This document shows positions 39,732-46,998 of a stretch of DNA of 64,000 bases, piece by piece. The notes under the pieces are model-generated. The model worked only from the letters and a program-made list of their open reading frames with translations, was not told the origin of the DNA and made no database searches. The stretch's first letter is position 1. Every line of letters starts with the position of its first letter. A program made the translations under genes and the position numbers. Origin of the DNA: DASYCK01 sp036500205 (GTDB taxonomy: Bacteria > Myxococcota_A > Polyangia > Fen-1088); contig DASYCK010000079.1 of assembly GCA_036500205.1 (NCBI GenBank), positions 46,386 through 110,385 on the forward strand, in the 5' to 3' direction.

Positions 39732-41711
39732 ATGGTCCCGAGGGGGCCACACCGCGCAGGGCTTCGCTTGTGCGCGGCGCTGCTGTCGCTCGTCGCGGGG
39801 GCGTGCCGACGTCCTCATGAGGGCGCTCCCCAGCCGGCCGCCGAAGCGGCGGTTCCCCGCCACGCGGCCGTCGAGATCTGCGTCGGCACCAGCCATTCGT
39901 GCGCGCGCGCGGGCGACGGAAGCGTGGCCTGCTGGGGCGACAACACGAGCCACCAGATCGCCCTCTCCGACGACGCGCAATTCGACGCGCCCCACCTGGT
40001 TGACGCCCTCCCCCGGGCCGTCGTCCTGCGTTGCGGCTCGGTGGCGACCTGCGTCCTCGACGCCGGGGGTGACATCCACTGCATCGGCGGCGGCGACACG
40101 ACGGTTCTTCACCTTCATCCACCGGCGCCCGCGCGCGATCTCGTGCCGACGTCGTTCGCGCTGTGCGCACGTCTCGCCACCGGAGCCATCGTCTGCTGGG
40201 ATGGCCCGGAAGGCACGCCCCCCATGAGTGTCGCGGCGGCCACGGGCGCGACCGGCTTCGCCACGGCCGCGTTCGACGCCAGGCGGGTCTGCGTGATGAC
40301 CGGTGAGCGCGCGCCCGTCTGTTTCGACGCGCAGCTCTGGGACGCGCTGGCCTCGGGCCCGCACCTCGACGTGCGCGCGGTGGAGCGGCTCGACGATCTG
40401 GCGGGGGCACGCGCCCTCGCGGTCGCGGGGGTCGATCGCGAGCTCGTCTGCGCGCTGCGGCCGGGCGTCGGCGACGCCTGCCAACGCGCCACCGGAGCGC
40501 CGTTCACGCTGCCCTGGACGCCCGCCCCCGGCGAAGTGGCGAGCGGATTCGCCGCGGCGTTCGGGGAGACCACCTGCCTGCGCATCGCCGCGGGGGGCAG
40601 CGCCCGGGGAATCCGTTGCTTCGGAACACCGCTGTCGCCGCTCGCCGAGGCCACGCCCGCGCGCGCGACCGCGCTCGCGCTGTCCGCTTCTCACGCCTGC
40701 GCGCTCGACGACGAGGGAATTCACTGCTGGGGACGAGCCTCCCGGGGGCAGGTCGGCGGCGGGAGCCCCTACGTGCATGGCGCTCCCGTGCCGGTGTCCG
40801 CCCTGGACGACGCCGTCTTGCTGGGCGCCGGCGCGGCGCGGGCTTGCGCGCTTCGTGTCGGCGGAACGCTCACCTGCTGGGGGCGCGGGCCCGCCAGGCA
40901 GGACTTCGCGCCGGCCGAGCTGCCACACCTGACGGGGGGCACGCCGGTCCTCGAGCTCTCGCCCGGCGGCCCCGATGACCCTGTGTGCGTGAGGCGAGCG
41001 GACGGCTGGTGGTGCTCGAATGGCACCGTCTGGTACCCGAGACCGAGGTCGCTGCCGCGGGCGGATCGACACTTTCAGGCCGCTGGCGTGCGCGTGAGCC
41101 AGCTCGCGCCCGACGAGGCCTGCGGCGTCGATCAGGCGGGCAAGCTCGTGTGCGCAGGTTGCACCCGCGCCGATTGCATCGGCTCCCGCGCGCGCGCCGC
41201 CATGACCTCGTTCGGCCCTGGAAAGCCCGCCGCGCGCTTCGTGCAGGCGACCTCGATCTTCGAACACGGCGCCGAGAGCTTCCTCTGCGGGCTGACCGAC
41301 GCAGGAGGGGTGCGTTGCTTCCACGCCGAGAAGGCCCCCTTCGCGCACGTCGCCGCTCCCACCGCCGTGGTCGAGCCGACGCTCGACGCGCTGAGGGGCG
41401 TCGTGCAGGTGGCGGCTGGCGGCAACGACGACGAAGGGTTCGCCTGTGCCCTCGATCGCGCCGGCGCCGTTCACTGCTGGGGCGCCGGTCGCTTCGGTCA
41501 GCTGGGCAGCGCCCCCATCGCGTGGCGCGCCGCCGCGGCGCGCGTGGAGGGTCTCCCCCCCGCCGTGCAGATCGCCGTCGGCACCACGTTCGCGTGCGCG
41601 CGCACCGCGGATCACCACGTCTGGTGCTGGGGGAGTAACCGCGAGGGGGCGGTCCCCGATGGAAATCCCGCCCAAGCCCTCCGCCCGGTGACGGTCGCGT
41701 GGCCAAAGTGA
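39732..41711 (+). CDS. RCC1-like beta-propeller lipoprotein
   Basis: This protein of 659 residues starts at ATG 39732 (a GTG at 39729 is adjacent). The signal peptide ends LVAGAC, so it is a lipoprotein. The body holds degenerate RCC1-type propeller repeats recognisable by CxxxxxHSCAxxxDGxVxCWG: CVGTSHSCARAGDGSVACWG, SASHACALDDEGIHCWGRAS, GFACALDRAGAVHCWGAGRF and TTFACARTADHHVWCWGSNR. Each blade has a Cys pair, suggesting a disulfide per blade as in other exported RCC1-like proteins. A binding role at the cell surface is likely, and no catalytic motif is seen. It is probably co-transcribed with the amidase-like gene. Confidence 0.86.
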   Translation: MVPRGPHRAGLRLCAALLSLVAGACRRPHEGAPQPAAEAAVPRHAAVEICVGTSHSCARAGDGSVACWGDNTSHQIALSDDAQFDAPHLVDALPRAVVLRCGSVATCVLDAGGDIHCIGGGDTTVLHLHPPAPARDLVPTSFALCARLATGAIVCWDGPEGTPPMSVAAATGATGFATAAFDARRVCVMTGERAPVCFDAQLWDALASGPHLDVRAVERLDDLAGARALAVAGVDRELVCALRPGVGDACQRATGAPFTLPWTPAPGEVASGFAAAFGETTCLRIAAGGSARGIRCFGTPLSPLAEATPARATALALSASHACALDDEGIHCWGRASRGQVGGGSPYVHGAPVPVSALDDAVLLGAGAARACALRVGGTLTCWGRGPARQDFAPAELPHLTGGTPVLELSPGGPDDPVCVRRADGWWCSNGTVWYPRPRSLPRADRHFQAAGVRVSQLAPDEACGVDQAGKLVCAGCTRADCIGSRARAAMTSFGPGKPAARFVQATSIFEHGAESFLCGLTDAGGVRCFHAEKAPFAHVAAPTAVVEPTLDALRGVVQVAAGGNDDEGFACALDRAGAVHCWGAGRFGQLGSAPIAWRAAAARVEGLPPAVQIAVGTTFACARTADHHVWCWGSNREGAVPDGNPAQALRPVTVAWPK

Positions 41712-41751
41712 TCGCCGTGAAACCTACAAATGCCTTACGCTAGGAGGCACC

Positions 41752-42381
41752 ATGCCGAAGAAAGAACAGGAACGAACAGAGCAAGAGCTTTTCTGGGAAG
41801 GGTCATTCGGCAAGGAGTACACCGCCCGCAATCGGGCCGAGGCGTGGGTCCCCAGCACCACGGCCTTCTTCGCCAGGATCCTGGCGGGCACGCGCGGGGT
41901 GGCCTCCGTCCTCGAGTTCGGCTCCAACCTCGGCATCAACCTGCGCGCCTTGCACAACCTGCTTCCGGCGGCGGAGCTCTCCGCGATCGAGATCAACGAA
42001 GAGGCCGTGGCAGAGCTGACCAGCTGGGGGAAGACCAAGATCTATCACCAGTCCATCCTCGACTTCACCGTCGACTACCAGCGCGACTTGACCCTCATCA
42101 AGGGCGTCCTCATCCACATCAATCCCGACCGGCTCGGGGACGTGTACGCGCGGCTCGTTGAGGCGTCGAGGCGCTACATCGTGGTCGCGGAGTACTACAA
42201 CCCCTCCCCCGTCGCCATTCCCTACCGGGGCCACGCCGACAAGCTCTTCAAGCGGGACTTCGCCGGCGAGATGCTCGACGCCCACCAGAACCTGCGCCTC
42301 CGCGACTACGGCTTCGCCTACCACCGCGATCCCACCTTCCCGCAGGACGACCTCACCTGGTTCCTGCTGGAAAAGGTTTGA
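41752..42381 (+). CDS. Class I methyltransferase (pseudaminic-acid-associated methylase type)
   Basis: This 209-residue cytoplasmic protein resembles the pseudaminic acid biosynthesis-associated methylases. The N-terminal EQELFWEGSFGKEYTARN matches the family's W-x-G-x-FG-x-EY-x-RN start, and VLEFGSNLGINLRAL is the AdoMet-binding loop. LIKGVLIHINPDRL and IVVAEYYNPSPVAIPYRGHA are further family blocks. A perfect TAGGAGG site precedes ATG 41752. No Pse or legionaminic acid pathway gene is in the window, so it is an orphan here. It could modify a surface glycan elsewhere. It converges on mgtE. Confidence 0.84.
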   Translation: MPKKEQERTEQELFWEGSFGKEYTARNRAEAWVPSTTAFFARILAGTRGVASVLEFGSNLGINLRALHNLLPAAELSAIEINEEAVAELTSWGKTKIYHQSILDFTVDYQRDLTLIKGVLIHINPDRLGDVYARLVEASRRYIVVAEYYNPSPVAIPYRGHADKLFKRDFAGEMLDAHQNLRLRDYGFAYHRDPTFPQDDLTWFLLEKV

Positions 42382-42385
42382 CCGG

Positions 42386-43741
42386 TTAGGGCGCGCCCAG
42401 GACGAAGATCGCGATCTTCAGATAGATCACGATGCCGGCCACGTCGACCAGCGACGCGATGAAGGGGCCAGACGAGACGGCCGGATCGAAGCCGAGCGCC
42501 TTGATGCCGAGCGGCAACAGCGCGCCCACGACCGAGCCGAACGTCACGCACGCCACCAGCGCCAGCCCCACCGCCGCCGCCATGCCTCCGCCGCCGCTGT
42601 GGCCGACCAGCAGCGCACGCATGAGACCGATGATCCCCAGGAAGACGCCCAAGACCAGCCCCATCCGCAGTTCCCGGGAGAGGATACGGATCGCGTCGCG
42701 CACCCCAACCTCGCCCAGCGCCAGCCCCCGGATCACCAGCGATGACGCCTGCGACCCGGTGTTCCCCCCCGAAGAGATAATCAAGGGTACGAAGACCTCG
42801 ATGGCCGTGAAGGCGCGCCGCGCCGCCTCGTAGTGCTCGAGCACGCTGGCGGTCAAGATCTCGCCCATGAAGATGGCGATGAGCCAACCGGCCCGCTTGC
42901 GGACGAAGGTCCAGAAGTCGGTCTGGAAATAGCCCCCCTCGGTGGCCTGAACGGCGCCCAGCTTCTGGATGTCCTCGGCCTGTTCCTGCTTCAGCACCGT
43001 GACCACGTCGTCGACCGTCACGATTCCGAGCAGCTTGCGCGTCTGGTCCACCACCGGCACGGCCAGCAGGTTGTAGTGGGCGAACAGCCGCGCCACGTCC
43101 TCCTGATCCAGATCGGGCTGCACCGAGACGACGTCGGGGTCCATCACCGCCGACAGCGGCTGGCCGGCCCGCGCCAGAACCAGCGCGCGCAACGACACGG
43201 CGCCGAGCAGCGTGCCGTTGGGATCGACCGCGTAGACCTCGTTGATGGTCTCCCGTTCCTCGGCCAGGCGACGAACCTCGTCGATGGCGCGCTCCACCGT
43301 CAGCGACGGTCCCAGCGCCACGAAGTCGGTGGTCATGCGCCCGCCCGCCGTGTTCTCGGGATAACGCAGCAGCTCGCGCACGTCGAGCGAAGCGTCCTTC
43401 GGCATGCGCGCCAGCAGATCGGCGCTCACCTCGTCGGGGAGCGACTGCACCAGATCGGCGCGCTCGTCGGGCGACATCGCGTCGGCGATGCGAGCCGCCT
43501 TGGCGCGGTCGAGGCGCTGAAACAGCTCGGCGCGCCGCCCCGCCTCCATGGCATCGAGGGCGGCGGCGGCGTGGCCCTCGTCCAGCGCGCCCAGCATGGT
43601 GACCGCCAGCTCGTCGGCCAGCCGGTCGATCAGCTCGGCCAGGTCGGCGCTATGCAGCTCCTCGGCGAGCTCCGCCGCCTGCGCCGGATCGTTCTTCAGC
43701 GTCTCTTCGAGATCGGGCGCGAGGAGGTTGGAGATCTGCAC
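42386..43741 (-). CDS. mgtE: MgtE-family magnesium transporter
   Basis: This 451-residue Mg2+ channel of the inner membrane has an N-terminal superhelical domain (about 1-125; DLAELIDRLADELAVTMLGA, SLPDEVSADLLARMP). A CBS pair (about 130-255; GRMTTDFVAL, the INEVYAVDPNGTLLG strand, LLAVPVVDQTRKLLGIVTVD) follows. The membrane domain (about 280-451) contains FVPLIISSGGNTGSQASSLV and VVGALLPLGIKALGFDPAVS, the family's pore helices. The start is GTG 43741 with a weak ribosome-binding site. It follows the FG-GAP lipoprotein gene by 30 bases on the same strand. The cytoplasmic domains are expected to gate transport by Mg2+. Confidence 0.96.
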   Translation of the reverse strand: MQISNLLAPDLEETLKNDPAQAAELAEELHSADLAELIDRLADELAVTMLGALDEGHAAAALDAMEAGRRAELFQRLDRAKAARIADAMSPDERADLVQSLPDEVSADLLARMPKDASLDVRELLRYPENTAGGRMTTDFVALGPSLTVERAIDEVRRLAEERETINEVYAVDPNGTLLGAVSLRALVLARAGQPLSAVMDPDVVSVQPDLDQEDVARLFAHYNLLAVPVVDQTRKLLGIVTVDDVVTVLKQEQAEDIQKLGAVQATEGGYFQTDFWTFVRKRAGWLIAIFMGEILTASVLEHYEAARRAFTAIEVFVPLIISSGGNTGSQASSLVIRGLALGEVGVRDAIRILSRELRMGLVLGVFLGIIGLMRALLVGHSGGGGMAAAVGLALVACVTFGSVVGALLPLGIKALGFDPAVSSGPFIASLVDVAGIVIYLKIAIFVLGAP

Positions 43742-43771
43742 GGCGCGCGCCCCGAGCTCGACCGGTGACCG

Positions 43772-45229
43772 TCAGAACGTCCGGACGTCTGCCGCGGTTT
43801 GCCCCGCCTGCAGCGGGATGTTGTCGCCCACGCGGAAGTACACGAACGTCTCGTTCGCCGCGCCGACCATCAAAAGCCGCGACAGCGACTCGGCGGGACA
43901 GGCTGCACCCCCCGCCACGTCGGCCCTGCAGAAGTTCAGCGTGTTCAGCGTGTAGCCAAAGTTGGCGTCGGTATCGGGCGCGCGATCCGCGTACTCGCCG
44001 ATCGGGTCCATGGTCGCCGTCGCGGGGTTGTACTTGTAGACGAGCACGTGGCCCGCACCCACCTGCCCGCCGATGGTGGCGCGCGGATCCGAGATCAGGA
44101 CCTCGTCACCCGGGATGCCGTCGACATTCAACGTCGCCACCGCGAAGCCGAAGTCGACACCAGCCGGCGTCGGTGCGATGGCGAGCGGCGTGGGGACCGT
44201 ACCAAGCGGCACGCCGTTCCAGCCCAGGTAAACGAAGGCCTGCTGACCGGGGGCGCCCACCACCAGGAAGTCCGGCGCACCGTCGCCGTCCAGATCGCCG
44301 GCGGCCAGCGCGTGACCGAACTGCGGCCTCGCCCCCGTCACGCTCGCCAGGCAATTCAGGACGGGCTGGCCCAGGCTATCGAGGCCAACGTTCAGGATCG
44401 ACACGGTCCCCATCCCCGTTCCATGCGTCGACCCGACGAACAGCTGCTGCACCGTCGCCCCCGCCGGATCGGCCCACAGCCGGGCCGCCATCAGCGGCCG
44501 GTGCAACAGATACCGGTTGTCCTGCGTGTTGTCGTAGGCGACCTCGCACGCGCCGACGGAGATGGCCCCCACCGCCGTGGTCGTGGGCACGCCGTCGACC
44601 ACGACGGCGACCTCGTTGTCAGACCCGACCACATAGTCGGGCGTGGCCGCCACCCCGGCCAGAAATCCCGTGGTCACGCCCCGGCCCAACCCCGGATCGG
44701 CCGAGCCGAGCGCGGGCACCAGGTACGTCATCGCCACCCCATCGCCCGTCCCTGTCTTGGCGGCGGCGGCGCCCAGCGCCGACAGATCGGGCAGCGCATA
44801 GGTGTAGAGCCGGCCGAAGAACTCGTCGCGAACGACGGGCGAGCCCAGCAGCAGCGTCGTGGGGGCGCTGCCCGGGACCTCGGCCGCGGAGGTGACGGCC
44901 GAGCCGTCCGTGCCGACCAGGGCGGTCCCCGACACCGGGAAGGATGACACCCCGCCGGCGTGGTCGAGCTTCACCAGCACCATGTGCGTGTCGTTGATGC
45001 TGGTGGCGATGAACGCCGCCGCGCTTCCCTGACCGCTGGACAGCGGCGTCAACGACTTCCCGAAGTCTGCGGAATCGAAGCCGCTGGGGGCGCCGATGCT
45101 GCGCACGGGGGCCTTGTCGGCGTCGTCGCCGAACTTGCTCCAGCTGCAGCCGGTGCCGCAAGCCAGCAGCGACAGGAGCGACAGCAATGACGCTGACGCC
45201 GACAGGCGCGGCTTGTCGAGGAAGGTCAT
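43772..45229 (-). CDS. FG-GAP/VCBS-like beta-propeller lipoprotein
   Basis: This 485-residue protein starts at ATG 45229 behind GGAGG. A signal peptide runs into ACGTGC with a lipobox-like Cys. FG-GAP-type calcium loops appear in AAGDLDGDGAPDFLVVGAPG and FAVATLNVDGIPGDEVLISD, as in integrin-alpha propellers. Other blades are more diverged. Its ATG shares one base with the TAA stop of the PEGA gene (TAATG), so the two are translationally coupled. It is probably a surface-binding propeller with no enzyme motif. Confidence 0.85.
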   Translation of the reverse strand: MTFLDKPRLSASASLLSLLSLLACGTGCSWSKFGDDADKAPVRSIGAPSGFDSADFGKSLTPLSSGQGSAAAFIATSINDTHMVLVKLDHAGGVSSFPVSGTALVGTDGSAVTSAAEVPGSAPTTLLLGSPVVRDEFFGRLYTYALPDLSALGAAAAKTGTGDGVAMTYLVPALGSADPGLGRGVTTGFLAGVAATPDYVVGSDNEVAVVVDGVPTTTAVGAISVGACEVAYDNTQDNRYLLHRPLMAARLWADPAGATVQQLFVGSTHGTGMGTVSILNVGLDSLGQPVLNCLASVTGARPQFGHALAAGDLDGDGAPDFLVVGAPGQQAFVYLGWNGVPLGTVPTPLAIAPTPAGVDFGFAVATLNVDGIPGDEVLISDPRATIGGQVGAGHVLVYKYNPATATMDPIGEYADRAPDTDANFGYTLNTLNFCRADVAGGAACPAESLSRLLMVGAANETFVYFRVGDNIPLQAGQTAADVRTF

Positions 45230-46728
45230 TAGAACCTCCCCCAGGCGGCCACGCCGGCCCCATCGCTGGTCAACCCCGGTCCGAAGCCGACCTGGCGTTG
45301 ATCGACGGCGCCGGCGCTCTCCGGGCCGTGCGAGAAAAACGAGACCGCCGACGAGATCGCCAGCAGCGCCGCGACCCCGAACAGCACGTCGGCGCCGATG
45401 GCCTCCCACTTTCCGCGCGAGAACCGCGGATCGTTCGAGTCGATCATGCTGGTGCTCGCGCTGGTGGTGCCTTTGATGTCGTTCTGGATGCCGTCATGAT
45501 TCTTGTTCGACAGGTAGCCGACGTAGAGCCCGCCCCCCAGGAAACCGGCGGCGATCGCCGCCGTGGTGTAAGCGTTTCGCTTGGAAGGGCGGGGCGACCA
45601 CTGCACCTCGACCACCGTCTCGGCGCTGCGATCGACGCGCACCTCGCCCTCGTAGTCCTCGAAGCCCCCCTTCTGCACCACCACCTGGTGAAGGCCCGGC
45701 GTCACCTCGGTCCGGCACGGGGCCGCGCAGGCGAACTTCTTGTCGATCGAGACGTTCGCGCCGTAGGCGCCCCGCCCCGCCACGTTGATCCAGCCGTTGT
45801 CGCCCTTGTCGAGGTTGATCATGTGCTGGGTCGCCGTTCCGGCGAGCACGTCGATCTCCTGCTGTACCGCTTTGAACCCCATGCGCTCGAGGAAGACGGT
45901 GTGCTTGCCCGGCTTCAGGTGGCCCGTGAACGGCGTCTTGCCGATGGCGCCGATGTCCTTGCGGTCGATGAAGACGTCAGCCCCCGGCACGTTCGAGGCG
46001 ATCTCGACCCAACCGAGGAAGTGCTCCTCGGACAGCGCGATGTACACGTCGACCAGCTTGTCGGAGCGCGGGCTGATGCTCCGCTCCTCGGACTTGAACC
46101 CCTTCGCCTCGAGGATCAGCTTCACCGGCTTCGACTCCAGCGAGCCCTGCCAGGGGGTCTTGCCGAACACGCCGTTCGTCTTGTTGTCGAGGTAAATGGT
46201 TGCCCCCTGCGGCTTCGAATCGATGACGACGAGCCCCTTGGTCTCGATCGCCGGAAGCACCGGCAGCGGCGCCGTCGGGGTGGCGACCGCGCCGGGGACG
46301 GCGGGGGTGCCGGGCGCCCCGATGGGGGCGAGGATCGTCTTGATGGCCTCGATGCGCGTCTTCACGGACGCCGCGTCGGGCGCGGCGGGATCTCGATCGA
46401 GATACTTCTGAAAGAACTCCCCCGCCTTTTCGAGCTTCTGCGCCTTTTCGTAAGAGACGGCGGCGTTGAACAGAAACGCCGCGAACGGCTTGCGGGCGAA
46501 GGCCCCCAGAAAATGCGCCGCCGCGTCGTTGAACTGCTCCTTGATGAACAGGGTCTGCGCGTTCTCGAACTCGGACTTCGCCGCCTGCAGATCCGCGTCG
46601 GGCACCGGAACGGCCGCCGTCGCGGCGGGCGCGGCCACGGCCGGAGCCGGCGTGGCCGGGGCCGTGATCTGCGCGGCGGCCACGGCGGGGACCAACAGCG
46701 TCAGCACGAAAGCCGACCGGACGATCAT
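45229..46728 (-). CDS. Exported TPR/PEGA-repeat protein
   Basis: This 499-residue protein starts at ATG 46728 (MIVRSAFVLTLLVPAVAAAQ, a signal peptide) behind an AGGTG leader. A region of TPR-like helices (DAAAHFLGAFARKPFAAFLF, SYEKAQKLEKAGEFFQKYLD) is followed by an Ala/Pro linker. Three to four PEGA modules come next: VVIDSKPQGATIYLDNKT, ASNVPGADVFIDRKDIGAIG and GAYGANVSIDKKFACAAPCR. Two hydrophobic segments sit near the C-terminus (AAIAAGFLGGGLYVGYL, ADVLFGAALLAISSAVSFF-like). It may be an envelope-anchored scaffold. It is coupled to the FG-GAP lipoprotein gene and divergent from the beta-oxidation operon. Confidence 0.85.
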   Translation of the reverse strand: MIVRSAFVLTLLVPAVAAAQITAPATPAPAVAAPAATAAVPVPDADLQAAKSEFENAQTLFIKEQFNDAAAHFLGAFARKPFAAFLFNAAVSYEKAQKLEKAGEFFQKYLDRDPAAPDAASVKTRIEAIKTILAPIGAPGTPAVPGAVATPTAPLPVLPAIETKGLVVIDSKPQGATIYLDNKTNGVFGKTPWQGSLESKPVKLILEAKGFKSEERSISPRSDKLVDVYIALSEEHFLGWVEIASNVPGADVFIDRKDIGAIGKTPFTGHLKPGKHTVFLERMGFKAVQQEIDVLAGTATQHMINLDKGDNGWINVAGRGAYGANVSIDKKFACAAPCRTEVTPGLHQVVVQKGGFEDYEGEVRVDRSAETVVEVQWSPRPSKRNAYTTAAIAAGFLGGGLYVGYLSNKNHDGIQNDIKGTTSASTSMIDSNDPRFSRGKWEAIGADVLFGVAALLAISSAVSFFSHGPESAGAVDQRQVGFGPGLTSDGAGVAAWGRF

Positions 46729-46953
46729 CCGCGCACCTGCCAGCGGCTGGCTCGCTCGTCCCATCCCCCGCTCACGATTCGATGCTCGAAGTCTATAAGA
46801 ATCGTCAAGTTAATCCTCATTCGAAGGCCCCTAGACTAGCGACAACCGGCGTGCTGAATCAAGCACTACCGTGCGCGGCGACGCGCGCGTGACGACGTGC
46901 AAGCGGGCTGGCTGGATGTGCGTGAAGCACTCACCACCGACGGAGCATCGGCA

Positions 46954-46967
46954 CGCGAACGTTCGCG
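46954..46967. promoter_or_regulatory. Perfect 14-bp palindrome upstream of fadN-fadA
   Basis: CGCGAACGTTCGCG is a perfect palindrome that ends 31 bases before the fadN-like ATG (46999), in the 270-base divergent gap with the PEGA gene. It resembles the GAAC/GTTC half-site style of TetR-family fatty-acid regulators such as PsrA/FadR, but no regulator is nearby. A TTGACG on the minus strand (46808-46803) could be part of the PEGA promoter. Confidence 0.5.
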
Positions 46968-46998
46968 ACCTCTATCTCCATGGGATATCTTTCCTACC

